A stretch of DNA of 64,000 nt from Microvirga sp. Mcv34 (GCF_024519725.1 NZ_JALJRK010000018.1:29866-93865); one strand, 5' to 3'; shown: positions 35,773-45,091, counted from the stretch's first letter. Program-made: numbers and translations. The notes: generated by a model not told the origin, from the letters alone.

Positions 35773-36882
35773 TTACCCTTGGTTGTGGAGGAGTTTCTCG
35801 CAGATTCTAACGATCCGACTGCTCGCATGACCGTCGCCATAAGGTGAGACACCTTTGGCTACGGAGGCGTAGTAATCCGGATCCGTCAGCAGGCGTGACG
35901 CTTCTGAGATGATGGTTGCCTCATCTGTGCCGACGATTTTGACGACGCCCGCTTCGACAGCCTCGGGACGCTCAGTTACATCCCTCAATACCAGCACGGG
36001 CTTTCCGAGAGCGGGTGCTTCCTCTTGAAGGCCACCGCTGTCCGTCAGCACAACAGTCGCAGCCTTGAGCAGCGCGACCATTTCTGTGTAGCCGACGGGC
36101 GGCAGGAGCACCATGCGGTCAAGACCAGCCAGCTCGGCATGGACGACATCCTTGATGTTGGGATTAGGATGCACAGGGTAGACAAAGGATACGTCCGGGA
36201 ACCGATCGTGCAGAGTGCGCAATGCCGAACAGACACTCCGGATCGGCAAGCCGAAATTCTCTCTCCTGTGGGCGGTGACGAGGACGATGCGCTTGGAGCG
36301 CTTTGGAAGCTCAGGCGTCGCATCGCTTCGAGCCGCCGTCTCGAGGAGTGCATCGATTACGGTGTTTCCTGTCACGTGAATATCACTGTCGGAAACCCCT
36401 TCCCTGAGCAGGTTGGCACGTGATGCCTCGGTTGGGGCAAAGTGCACCGAGGCTATACGTCCGGTTACGATGCGATTGAACTCCTCCGGAAATGGATGCT
36501 CTAAGTTGAATGTTCGCAGACCGGCCTCGACGTGACCGAACCGAATGCGCCTGTAGAAACTCAGAATGGAGGCAACCATCACGGTGGTTGTGTCTCCCTG
36601 TGCCAACACGAGATCTGGCGAAAGTTCCCCAATCACTGGGTCGAGACTGGTGAATATACGTCCGGTGAGGGCCGCCAGCGATTGGTTCTCCTGCATTAGC
36701 TGCAGATCTATGTCGACAGAAACGCCAAAATCTGAAAGGGTTTGATGAAGTATTTGACGGTGTTGACCCGTTGAAAGCACAGTTGTTGATGCCCAAGAAC
36801 TTGCCTGAAAGGCCCGAATAACTGGGGCCATCTTGATCGCCTCGGGGCGTGTCCCAACTATACAGAGTATTTTCTTGGTCAT
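35773..36882 (-). CDS. wecB: UDP-N-acetylglucosamine 2-epimerase (non-hydrolysing)
   Basis: This 369-residue enzyme interconverts UDP-GlcNAc and UDP-ManNAc. It begins MTKKILCIVGTRPEAIKMAP, carries AQGDTTTVMVASILSFY, GHVEAGLRTFN and HPFPEEFNRI, the RREN motif (VTAHRRENFG) and the UDP-binding region LTDSGGLQEEAPALGKP. All are hallmarks of the WecB family. The product would feed the dehydrogenase encoded at 60.6 kb, giving a ManNAcA-type or related uronic aminosugar precursor; that link is inferred from co-location. Confidence 0.95.
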   Translation of the reverse strand: MTKKILCIVGTRPEAIKMAPVIRAFQASSWASTTVLSTGQHRQILHQTLSDFGVSVDIDLQLMQENQSLAALTGRIFTSLDPVIGELSPDLVLAQGDTTTVMVASILSFYRRIRFGHVEAGLRTFNLEHPFPEEFNRIVTGRIASVHFAPTEASRANLLREGVSDSDIHVTGNTVIDALLETAARSDATPELPKRSKRIVLVTAHRRENFGLPIRSVCSALRTLHDRFPDVSFVYPVHPNPNIKDVVHAELAGLDRMVLLPPVGYTEMVALLKAATVVLTDSGGLQEEAPALGKPVLVLRDVTERPEAVEAGVVKIVGTDEATIISEASRLLTDPDYYASVAKGVSPYGDGHASSRIVRICEKLLHNQG

Positions 36883-37218
36883 AATTCTAGTGCTCGTCCT
36901 GTTGCCTTAGGCTGTGTGTTGGCGCCTGCACCCATTCGCACATGCCGTATGTTTAGCCAAGCCTTCTGCGTAACCAGCACGTTTGATCCGCACTCGGAGC
37001 GGAGAACTGCATCGGACGAGAACGCTCTGCCAGCCAACTTGCGCTGATGCGCCGACGCAACAAAGATTGCCGAACAACCCCAGTTTTGGAGGTAAAACGT
37101 CGCGCTCGCTTGATTGCTGGTGTGCTAGCGTCTATCGGATCGCTCTAGACGGCGCCACCGTGCAGAATGATGACAATCTGTAACGTTTTGCTTTGCCCGC
37201 AGATAGAGACACAGAAAT
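36883..37218. promoter_or_regulatory. Divergent intergenic region
   Basis: About 335 bases between divergent wecB and the large fusion gene; promoters of both are expected here. No clear operator, RNA gene or strong ribosome site was seen. Confidence 0.3.
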
Positions 37219-40200
37219 ATGTCTGTCCACTCCAAGGATCTGGTAGTCCCAATGTCCCAACCCGCCGTTCAAGTGCCTCCGACCAATAGCGCCGAATATT
37301 GGGATCGGCGCTTTGAACAAGACTGGCAGGAGAAGGGAGGGCAGGAACAAAGCCGCTTCTTCTATCACCTCGCGCTGGACCATATGCCCAAGTGGCTCGT
37401 GCGACTAATCCGAACGGAGCGACTGACGATTTGCGACTGGGGCTGTGCCACAGGGGAGGGGGCTGACCTTCTGGCGCATCATCTGAACGCGCAGGTAACG
37501 GGCATTGACTTCTCCGAAGCGGCCATTGCCGAAGCAAAGAGCAGATTTAAGAAACCATCCTTCCGGGCCGTTGATCTTCTTCAGGAGTCAATTGAAGAAC
37601 GATATGATGTTGTATTGTCGTCAAACACCCTTGAGCATTTCTCCGACCCCTGGGGGGTACTCGAATCCATCTCAACTTACGCCCAGCAGGCCCTTGTTAT
37701 TCTCATTCCATATCGCGAGTACGATCGTCACTTCGAGCACGAATACAGTTTTGACGAAAAAAACATCCCAGCTCTGGTAGCCGGCGAGTTTCACCTCGTC
37801 TTTTCTCAAGTCATTGACACTGGGGGCCTAAAGCCGAGCTACTGGCCGGGTGAGCAGATCCTGCTTGTTTACGCGAAGCCGCAACTGATCGATCGAGTCA
37901 GCCTCTCTTTAGAGGACCTCCCCTTGGAACATGCCGAGCAGGCGGAGCGAACAGCCTTAGAGGAGCAGCTTGCGACTGCCGTCGCCGCATCTAAAGCTGC
38001 CCAGGATGAACTCAAGGCGAGCTATGAGCGCGCCCAGGATGAACTCAAGGCGAGCTATGAGCGCGCCCAGGATGAGCTCAAGGCGAGCAATGAGCGCGCC
38101 GACGCGGATAGGCACAAGCTTGAACAACTGGATGCTCTCGTGTTGCGCCTCCAGAGCGTGAACTCTGAGCTCACAACAAATTTTAGTAACAAAATTACGT
38201 TTTTGAATGAAGCAGTTCAGAAGAAGGACAAGCTGCTTGCAAAGTCCGAGGCTGAGCTTCGAAAGGCCGCGACACGGCTCAAGCAATTAGACACACAACT
38301 GCGCACTGTTCAGGTCAGCCACTCATGGCGCGTCACGGCTCCCCTTCGTTCCTTCACGATCGCTGCTCGTAGGGCAATGCGTGCGGCAAAGGGAGGCTCC
38401 TGGAAGGTTGCTCGCCGTATCTATCGGGGGCTCCCTCTGCCGAGTCCGATCAAAACGAAGCTGCGCGAGCGAGTGCTCGGACCCTTGCCGCCACAGCCAG
38501 AGGTGAAGGCGAAGCAGCGATCCCGAGGTTTGCCTGCATCAGTTACGGCAGCGGCAACGTCGCCCCTACTGTCGCAACGGCTCGGCGAAGGCACCCCAAT
38601 GTTGCCACCACTCACCCGGGCTCCTGAGCCGGCCGATGTGTTTGTCTGGGGCATCATCGATTGGCACTTCAGAATTCAGCGGCCACAACACATTGCGCGC
38701 GGATTTGCCAATCACGGGCACCGTGTGTTCTATTTCTCGAATAACTTTGTGAACGATGCTCAGCCAGGTTTCCGCATCGAACCTATCTCTGATGATGGCC
38801 TGCTGAATGTTGTTTATCTTCATGTCGCCGGCGCCCCCTCCATCTATTTTGGAGCGGCAAGTGCGGAGACCGAAGCTGCTATTCTCGCAAGTCTTGGTGC
38901 ATTTCTTCGGCAAGCTGCGCCGCGTTCTATCCTTTCTCTCGTCCAGCATCCGTTCTGGCTTCCGTTTGCCGACAAAGTTCCTAATCGTCAACTTGTGTAT
39001 GATCTGATGGATCACCACGAAGGTTTTGGTGACAATGCGCCTGATATATTGGCGCTCGAGAAGCGTGCTCTCAAGACGGCTGATCACGTCATCGTCACAT
39101 CGACGTTCCTGGAAGAGGTCGCCCGAGCCAAGAACTCATCCGTTTCCGTTGTCAGGAACGCCGCTGAGTACGAGCATTTCGCACGACGTCCTGACAATGT
39201 GTTCACTGATCCGGCTGGCCGACGCATTATCGGATATTATGGTGCGATCGCAGGGTGGTTCGATGTGGATTTGGTCGAGCAGATTGCGCAACGATTCCCA
39301 AGTGAGCTGATCCTCCTTATTGGCGCTGACTCCGCGGGCGTTGAAGAGCGCCTTAAAGCCTACCCGAACGTAAAGTTCACGGGAGAGGTAAAGTACGCCG
39401 AACTGCCATACTATCTCTATGCGTTTGACGTGTGTCTGATGCCCTTCAAGGTTATTCCACTGACGCTCGCGACAAATCCCGTAAAGGTTTACGAGTACCT
39501 CAGTGCAGGAAAGCCCGTTGTGTGTGTCGACTTGCCTGAAATTGCACAGTTTGGTGGTCTTGTAGCGACCGCGCGGGGCTATGACCAATTCATTGCCCAC
39601 GTTGAGAACCTTCTTCAAAATCCGGGGGGCGATCAGGCTGTTGCGGCTCGACGGAAGTTCGCATCAGAGCAGACATGGGATCATCGAATTGCAAGTATGA
39701 TCAGGTCACTTGCTGCGACACCCCAGCCGCGGATAAGTATCATTGTTGTGACCTATAATAAGCTTGAGCTGACACATGCTTGCCTCACAAGTCTCGAACA
39801 GAACACTCATTATAAGAACGTCGAGATAATTGTTGTCGATAATGCATCCACTGATGAAACGCCGCACTATCTTCAGTCTTGGGCAAAGCGTGGGAAGCAC
39901 CGCATCGTCATTCAGAACGAAAAGAATTTAGGCTTCGCGGCCGCGAATAATCAGGGTTTAAAACGTGCAACCGGCGCATACTTGGTCCTTCTGAATAACG
40001 ATACCTATGTTACGCCTGGCTGGGTCGGTACGCTTGTTACACATCTGCGGCGTGATCCTGACCTTGGCATCATCGGCCCCGTAACGAACAACATTGGGAA
40101 CGAGGCCCGTATCGACATATCGTATGGTCCGATGGAAGAAATGCAGCATGTCGCGCTAGCGTACACATCAAGCCACCTAGGCAAGATGTTTCCATTGCGA

Positions 40201-40491
40201 ACCGCCGCATTCTTCTGCGTCGCGATGACCCGCAAGGCTTACGAGCAGGTGGGGGATCTGGACGAAAGTTTCGGTATCGGAATGTTTGAAGATGACGATT
40301 ACTGCCGACGGATCCAGTTAATCGGGATGCATGTCGCTTGTGCTGAGGATGTCTTCGTCCATCATTATCACTCTGCATCCTTCAACGAAATGAACTCAGC
40401 GCATCGCAAGGCTCTCTTTGATTCTAACAAGCGCATCTATGAAGAGAAATGGGGGGCATGGGTTCCGCACACCTATCGGGTGCGTTCCTAG
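37219..40491 (+). CDS. Multidomain methyltransferase / GT4 / GT2 fusion
   Basis: The 1090-residue protein joins four parts. Residues about 45-200 are a SAM methyltransferase (ICDWGCATGEGADLL, later VVLSSNTLEHFSDPWG). Residues about 235-365 form a coiled coil with three 11-residue repeats, ended by SWRVTAPLRS. Residues about 474-820 are a GT4/GT1-type transferase (IDWHFRIQRPQHIARGFANH, PVKVYEYLSAGKPVV). Residues about 837-1075 are a GT2 domain (ISIIVVTYNKLELTHACL, DNASTDETPHYL, VLLNNDTYVTPGW). It probably adds and methylates two sugars of the chain, possibly at its end. No membrane helix is seen. The start is uncertain: no good ribosome site, and a second ATG lies 11 codons on. Confidence 0.88.
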   Translation: MSVHSKDLVVPMSQPAVQVPPTNSAEYWDRRFEQDWQEKGGQEQSRFFYHLALDHMPKWLVRLIRTERLTICDWGCATGEGADLLAHHLNAQVTGIDFSEAAIAEAKSRFKKPSFRAVDLLQESIEERYDVVLSSNTLEHFSDPWGVLESISTYAQQALVILIPYREYDRHFEHEYSFDEKNIPALVAGEFHLVFSQVIDTGGLKPSYWPGEQILLVYAKPQLIDRVSLSLEDLPLEHAEQAERTALEEQLATAVAASKAAQDELKASYERAQDELKASYERAQDELKASNERADADRHKLEQLDALVLRLQSVNSELTTNFSNKITFLNEAVQKKDKLLAKSEAELRKAATRLKQLDTQLRTVQVSHSWRVTAPLRSFTIAARRAMRAAKGGSWKVARRIYRGLPLPSPIKTKLRERVLGPLPPQPEVKAKQRSRGLPASVTAAATSPLLSQRLGEGTPMLPPLTRAPEPADVFVWGIIDWHFRIQRPQHIARGFANHGHRVFYFSNNFVNDAQPGFRIEPISDDGLLNVVYLHVAGAPSIYFGAASAETEAAILASLGAFLRQAAPRSILSLVQHPFWLPFADKVPNRQLVYDLMDHHEGFGDNAPDILALEKRALKTADHVIVTSTFLEEVARAKNSSVSVVRNAAEYEHFARRPDNVFTDPAGRRIIGYYGAIAGWFDVDLVEQIAQRFPSELILLIGADSAGVEERLKAYPNVKFTGEVKYAELPYYLYAFDVCLMPFKVIPLTLATNPVKVYEYLSAGKPVVCVDLPEIAQFGGLVATARGYDQFIAHVENLLQNPGGDQAVAARRKFASEQTWDHRIASMIRSLAATPQPRISIIVVTYNKLELTHACLTSLEQNTHYKNVEIIVVDNASTDETPHYLQSWAKRGKHRIVIQNEKNLGFAAANNQGLKRATGAYLVLLNNDTYVTPGWVGTLVTHLRRDPDLGIIGPVTNNIGNEARIDISYGPMEEMQHVALAYTSSHLGKMFPLRTAAFFCVAMTRKAYEQVGDLDESFGIGMFEDDDYCRRIQLIGMHVACAEDVFVHHYHSASFNEMNSAHRKALFDSNKRIYEEKWGAWVPHTYRVRS
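37999..38097 (+). repeat. Tandem 33-base in-frame coding repeat
   Basis: Three consecutive 33-base units encode the 11-residue heptad-like repeat AQDELKASYER. The first two are identical at DNA level and the third differs at a few positions. They lie inside the coiled coil of the fusion protein, so the copy number may vary between strains and change the distance between domains. Confidence 0.85.
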
Positions 40492-40610
40492 ACGACGAAG
40501 CGTCTTGCTGCGGGTCAAAGGAGGCGGAGGGTCACGAACGGGACTAGGGTGGCGCCGTAGAGTAAGGGGTCCGACGCGTCAAAGCTCATACAAGTAAAGC
40601 AAAACCTGCC

Positions 40611-41864
40611 ATGTTATCAAAATTCAGGCGCTCATCTGCACAGGGGCTCGACTTCATTCGTGATCGCGTTCAAATGCTGTTGGCTAGTAGTCAGGATCGA
40701 AAGTCCTTGAGCGACGCGGGTTATGATGCTCTCGCTTCCATTCGCGAGGTCTTGGCGCCTGTGAGCCGCGCGTCCACAGTGCTCTCGGTGCTAGCGCCTG
40801 TAGACCCTGTTACAGGGGATGAGCGTGATGGCTATGCGCAGCGGGTTAAGGCCGTCGATCAAATGCTCGACTTGGCCACGCGTGTCTACATCCGCATGCG
40901 CGAGGAGTGCAGAGGCGCACCTGTCTTTCGACAACTTGCTGAAAAGGTGTGGGTGCTTGAGCTCGCCGATAACGATCCTTTAGGTGACAGCTGTCTTGCC
41001 ACTGTTCTTGAAAGCAGCAGTGGTGTCTACTTGCACAGTATTTTCGGCGCAGAGAGCCACTCCATTCGAAAGGCTTTTCTCCGCTACTCCGGGCCCGCAA
41101 CATTAGATGTGCATGGCTGTGTCCCGGAGGAATATGCAATGCGTGGTTACCCGAAGCGGGCAACACGCTTCGGTGAGCTCGAGCGTGAGGTCGTGAAGAG
41201 AGCTGACCATATCATCTGTGTCACGCGCACCATGGCAGATCACCTGAAAGCTAAATACGCTCCCATTTCGGCAGAGTTCATCGTCTGTCCGATTTTCACC
41301 CATCATAAGTCAAGTGGTCCCTTAGCGACCCGTTACAATGCGGAACCCCGTGTCGTCTATGCCGGGGGAACTCAGGTCTGGCAGCAGATTCCGAAGATGC
41401 TCGACCTCATCCAGGAGACCCATCATCTTTACAGGTATTCCATCTTAACACCGGACGTGAAGGTTATCGAGGCCGGATTAAGGGATCGAGAGGTAAGCCT
41501 TGGGGCGGGGAGACTGGACGTAAGGTCCGCAACAAACAAAGAAGTGCTGGATACTCTCCATACTTCGGATTTTGGTCTAATGCTTCGCGAAGCAAGTGTC
41601 GTAAATCGTGTTTCATGTCCGACCAAGCTTATCGAGTATATTGGATCAGGTGTGATCCCAATTCTTGACAGTCCAGACGTCGGCGACTTCGTCCAAATGG
41701 GAATGAGGTATGTGACGTTTGAAGAGTTCCGCGCAGGGCGAGCTCCGTCGATAAATGACCGGCACGAGATGGCACAGAAAAATTTCGTGCTCTTCAATCA
41801 ACTCCGAGATGTATCTCATTTAGGAGCTGAGGAGATTTCCCGTCAGATGCGGCTCCAGCCGTGA
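40611..41864 (+). CDS. Glycosyltransferase family 4-like protein
   Basis: The 417-residue protein looks like a GT-B glycosyltransferase. A helical N-terminal 100 residues precede a region with LDVHGCVPEEYAMRGYPKRA and RADHIICVTRTMADHL, the GT4 inter-domain segment. The donor part has RVVYAGGTQVWQQIPKMLDL and the C-terminal PTKLIEYIGSGVIPILDSPD, equivalent to the E-x7-E region of GT4 enzymes with changes. Donor and acceptor are unknown. It follows the large fusion gene by 119 bases in the same direction, and the insertion-sequence nest begins 130 bases downstream. Confidence 0.75.
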   Translation: MLSKFRRSSAQGLDFIRDRVQMLLASSQDRKSLSDAGYDALASIREVLAPVSRASTVLSVLAPVDPVTGDERDGYAQRVKAVDQMLDLATRVYIRMREECRGAPVFRQLAEKVWVLELADNDPLGDSCLATVLESSSGVYLHSIFGAESHSIRKAFLRYSGPATLDVHGCVPEEYAMRGYPKRATRFGELEREVVKRADHIICVTRTMADHLKAKYAPISAEFIVCPIFTHHKSSGPLATRYNAEPRVVYAGGTQVWQQIPKMLDLIQETHHLYRYSILTPDVKVIEAGLRDREVSLGAGRLDVRSATNKEVLDTLHTSDFGLMLREASVVNRVSCPTKLIEYIGSGVIPILDSPDVGDFVQMGMRYVTFEEFRAGRAPSINDRHEMAQKNFVLFNQLRDVSHLGAEEISRQMRLQP

Positions 41865-42012
41865 TGATCTTCATCCATCTGTGGAGCATGATGCGTGGGC
41901 TTTAAGCTGAGGAGCGCCGCATTGTCCGGCAGGAGCACAGCCGGCCCGTTCTCGAAAGGATCGATCCGAAGCTACGTTCCAAGTCTACACTCATACCAAT
42001 CGACGCTGATGC

Positions 42013-42546
42013 TCATTCATTGGCCCAGTCGCGCAAGCCGATAGACATGATGGTCCAAGGTTGATCAACGAGCTTGTTCCAAGCCGCGCAGCAATGGTCG
42101 AGGATGTCTGTGTAGGACGTGAAGATCCGGTTGGAGATCACCGGATTCAGCTCGGGCGCTTTCGCCGGCAGCTGCATCGGGGTGATGTTGGCCGGCACCT
42201 TAAGTTTGCGTGAAACGTGCCAGACCGCGCGATCGAGCAGCAGCAACGCATGCGCTCCTGGAGCTACAGCCTGCGAGATCTCGGCCAGATGCAGGGACAT
42301 CGCCTCGGTCGTGCAGCGCGGCAGTACCAGACACGCGCCTTTGCCTTGTGCCGGGCAGATCGCCCCGAAGATGTAGGCCGACGCGGTCCGCAGATCGCGC
42401 GGGACGGAGGGACGCGTACCGCGCTTGGCCCAGCGGCGGGTGATTTTGTTTTTCTGGCCGATCCGCGCCTCATCAGCAAACCAGATCTCTACAGGGCGGC
42501 CATCGGCTCTGTCCTTCGCGATTTCCTCCAGACGCGTGGGGAAGTC
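42013..42546 (-). pseudogene. IS630-A transposase, C-terminal part
   Basis: This fragment begins at FPTRLEEIAKDRADG and ends DWANE with a stop at 42013. It carries the DDE-domain motifs EIWFADEARIGQKNK (first Asp) and HALLLLDRAVWHVSRKL (second Asp). The third catalytic residue is missing: where the family has NPVE, this copy reads ELNPVISNRIF, and about a dozen residues usual between NPV and SNR are absent. The intact inner IS630 in this window has NPIEQAF at the same place. It was cut off from its N-terminus by the IS110 insertion and is inactive. Confidence 0.85.
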
Positions 42547-42621
42547 TAATGGCATGGACCGGCCGTGCTCCCCGGTGGAGCATGGGAGGACGGGATTGTC
42601 CCGCAGCCACGGAGCCATGTC

Positions 42622-43677
42622 ATGACACAGCAGACCACAGCTGAGATTATTGCGACCATCGACATCGACCTGGGCAAGAACACCTTCCACCTCATCGGCA
42701 TGGATGCCCGCGGTAGGATCCTGTTGCGCCGGAAGGTTGCACGCGGGCAGTTGCCGTCCTGCCTGGCCAATTTGCCGGCCTGTCTGATCGGAATGGAAGC
42801 CTGTGCCGGGGCCCATCACGTCGGGCGCCAACTTGCGGCCCTCGGTCATGACGTGCACCTCATCCCGGCCCTGTATGTGAAGCCATTCCTCAAGGGCCAC
42901 AAAAACGACTACCGCGATGCCGAGGCCATCGCCGAGGCGGTGCAGCGTCCGACCATGCGGCCTGTGCCGCTGAAGTCGGCCGAACAACTCGATCTGCAGG
43001 CTCTGCACCGGGTGCGGAGCCGCTTGGTCGGGCAGCGCACGGCGGTGATCAACCAGATCCGCGCCTTCCTGCTCGAGTGCGGCATTCCGGTCCGAAAGGG
43101 GCCGGGCGGCTTGCGCGAGGCGCTTCCGGCCATCCTGGCCCAGCGCACGGACGTGCTCTCGCCACGCATGATCCATCTCTTTGAGGATGTGGCAGAAGAT
43201 TGGCGGCGGCTTGACGAGCGCATTGAGATGCTGACCCGGGACATCACAGCCCTGGCCCGTCAGGATACGGGCTGTCAGCGTCTGATGGGGATCCCAGGGG
43301 TTGGGGTGATCACCGCCAGCGCCATGGTGGCGGCGATTGGAACGGGAGCCGCGTTCACCAAAGGTCGCGACTTTACCGCCTGGCTGGGCTTGGTCCCCAA
43401 GCAGATCTCGACGGGCGACCGAACAATCCTGGGCGGCCTGTCCAAGCGTGGCAACCGCTACTTGCGCACGCTGTTCGTGAGTGGGGCACAAGTTCTCCTG
43501 CAGCGACCACACCATTGGCAGGGACACCGCTTCGGCCGCTGGCTTTCAACAGCCTCGCCGCGACTGCACCGAAATGTGCTCGCCGCGGCTTTGGCCAACA
43601 AGCTCGCCCGGATGGCCTGGAGCGTCCTATACCGCGAGCGCGGCTACGATCCGCAGTATGCCGCCCGGATACCGTGA
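42622..43677 (+). CDS. IS110 family transposase (IS1111 group)
   Basis: The ATG at 42622 follows GGAG by seven bases. The 351-residue recombinase has the N-terminal DEDD RuvC-like domain (IIATIDIDLGKNTFHLIGMD, VKPFLKGHKNDYRDAEAIAE) and the C-terminal transposase_20 domain (GIPGVGVITASAMVAAIG, FTAWLGLVPKQISTGDRTIL, SKRGNRYLRTLFVSGAQVLL) with the catalytic Ser expected in FVSGA. The gene looks intact. IS110 enzymes use a bridge RNA encoded in the element to choose targets. Confidence 0.93.
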   Translation: MTQQTTAEIIATIDIDLGKNTFHLIGMDARGRILLRRKVARGQLPSCLANLPACLIGMEACAGAHHVGRQLAALGHDVHLIPALYVKPFLKGHKNDYRDAEAIAEAVQRPTMRPVPLKSAEQLDLQALHRVRSRLVGQRTAVINQIRAFLLECGIPVRKGPGGLREALPAILAQRTDVLSPRMIHLFEDVAEDWRRLDERIEMLTRDITALARQDTGCQRLMGIPGVGVITASAMVAAIGTGAAFTKGRDFTAWLGLVPKQISTGDRTILGGLSKRGNRYLRTLFVSGAQVLLQRPHHWQGHRFGRWLSTASPRLHRNVLAAALANKLARMAWSVLYRERGYDPQYAARIP

Positions 43678-43945
43678 GGTGCTCCAGCGTCGAATGATCC
43701 GGAGATAGAGTTCCCCCCGAGGTTCGCGAGAAGGATGTGGCAGGATGGATGAACGGTTGCCCGGCGCACCGCAAGCTTGATTTTAAAAATGGCCCGGTGA
43801 GGTCTGAAGTCTAAGCAGGCTCGGTGCGCGGATTCCCATACTGGCCCGGAGCTTAAGCTCCATACTGAGGCCGGATAGATTGATGCGAACCGTCTCTCAT
43901 CCAACCAGAAACAGCCCTCTTGCAACGCACGGCCGGCCCATAGAT
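43678..43945 (+). ncRNA. Candidate bridge-RNA region of the IS110 element
   Basis: The 268 bases between the transposase stop and the right end contain no credible gene. In the IS1111 group the bridge RNA is encoded at this end. I could not fold the sequence or mark target- and donor-binding loops, so this is a position-based call only. Confidence 0.35.
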
Positions 43946-44035
43946 TTTAAAAGCAGCCACGGCCGTTTCGCTCTTCTCATGATGGCGCGGCCGGGCCGAG
44001 AGCTTGCGGAAGTTCAGAGCCCGCAGTTCGCGCCC
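43946..44035 (-). pseudogene. IS630-A transposase, middle fragment
   Basis: Thirty codons on the minus strand read GRELRALNFRKLSARPRHHE and onward to AVAAFK. This is the linker between the helix-turn-helix part and the catalytic part of IS630 transposases. It is bounded by the TA end of IS630-B on one side and the IS110 end on the other, so it is the piece that joins the N- and C-terminal fragments. Confidence 0.82.
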
Positions 44036-45091
44036 TAGAGCACCGGACCGGAAATCCGACTCCTGGGCTTTTGTGCGAGACCGAGCTGTGATTCACTTCG
44101 TCGGCCGGGAGGTGGATCATGGGTCATTGCTATTCTCTCGATCTTCGGGTGCGGGTGGCCGACTTTGTCGAGGCGGGCCATACCTGTCGGGCGGCAGCCG
44201 AGCACTTTGACGTCAGCGAGAGCTTCGCCATCAAGCTGGTGCGGCGAGCGCGGGACACCGGTTCGCCGGCGCCGGCCCGGCAAGGCCGCCCGCCCGGAGG
44301 CGGCAAGCTCGTGCCCTATGAGAGCTTCCTGATCCAGACCGTCGAGGCAAGGCCTGCCATCACGATGCCTGAACTTGCGGCTCGGCTACTGGAGGAACAC
44401 GGAGTGGTGGCAGCCCCTGCCATGCTCTCGCGCTTCCTGTGCCGGTGCGGCTTCTCATATAAAAAAATGCCTGATGGCGGCGGAGTGCGCACGCGCCGAC
44501 GTGCGGGATGAGCGCCGGGTCTGGCAGACCCACCGTCAGCCGCGCATGCGCGAGCAGCCGCACCGCTTGGTGTTTCTCGATGAGACTTACGTCAACACCA
44601 AGATGACGCGCCTGCACGGGCGCTCGCGCAAAGGCCAGCGGTTGTGCATGAGCGCCCCCTTTGGACATTGGAAAACCCACACGTTCATTGCAGGGCTGCA
44701 GTGTAGCGAGCTGAGCGCGCCGTGGGTGATCGACGGCCCGATCACCCGATTGTCATTCGAGGTTTACATCGAGACGCAGCTCGCGCCGACGCTGCGCAAA
44801 GGCGATGTGGTGATCCTCGACAACCTGGCCGTCCACAAGAGCGAAAAGGCCGCTGAATGCCTGAAGCAAAAGGGCGCCTGGTTCCTGTTCCTGCCGGCAT
44901 ATTCGCCCGCTATGAACCCAATCGAGCAAGCCTTCGCCAAGATTAAAGCGCACCTGCGCAAGGCCGAAGCCCGCACCTTTGACGCGCTCTGGCGCGCCCT
45001 CGGTAACATATGCAATCTCTTCGAGGCGCACGAGTGTTGGAACTTCCTCAGGGCTGCCGGATATGCGTCCGTTTAACCGTCCGATGCTCTA
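44036..45091 (+). mobile_element. IS630-family element B
   Basis: Imperfect inverted ends TAGAGCACCGGACCG (44036) and TAGAGCATCGGACGG (inverted from 45091) bound a 1056-base element. The outer TA on each side is the target duplication: joining the left flank CGCCC to the right flank TAGGGTCGT restores the IS630-A frame SETTL-GREL exactly. This is therefore an insertion into IS630-A made after that element arrived. Confidence 0.9.
44119..45076 (+). CDS. IS630-B transposase, two frames joined at an A7 run
   Basis: The first frame (44119-44511, GGAGG six bases before the ATG) encodes the helix-turn-helix part [20 protein letters not shown]. The second (to 45076) encodes the DDE domain with [23 protein letters not shown] and [12 protein letters not shown], so all three acidic residues are present. 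The switch lies at A7 (44461-44467): the frame passes from GFSYKK to [10 protein letters not shown] with a shift equal to removing one A. IS630 transposases often use such A-rich slippage sites for controlled expression, so this may be a functional programmed frameshift and not decay. Confidence 0.85.

Larger units (their letters stand above)
42547..43945 (+). mobile_element. IS110/IS1111-type element inside IS630-A
   Basis: Boundaries are set by where the IS630-A reading frame breaks off: FPTRLEE on the left (42543) and AVAAFK on the right (43946). Just inside lie near-perfect inverted repeats, ATGGACCGGCCGTGC at 42554-42568 and its inverted partner ATGGGCCGGCCGTGC at 43941-43927 (14 of 15 bases). 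Subterminal inverted repeats are a trait of the IS1111 branch. The element is about 1.4 kb and has a 268-base non-coding right end, where this branch encodes its bridge RNA. Confidence 0.8.

Noticed and set aside
36383..36796. Alternative minus-strand frame over the start of wecB
   Set aside because: The wecB frame carries the family signature MTKKILCIVGTRPEAIK; the other frame has none.
37999..38097. 33-base repeats as a CRISPR array
   Set aside because: The units are directly adjacent with no spacers and encode an in-frame coiled-coil repeat.
42013..43527. 504-codon minus-strand frame joining the IS630 fragment to the antisense of the IS110 transposase
   Set aside because: Only codons from about 42546 downward are IS630; the rest is antisense read-through of the inserted IS110 gene.
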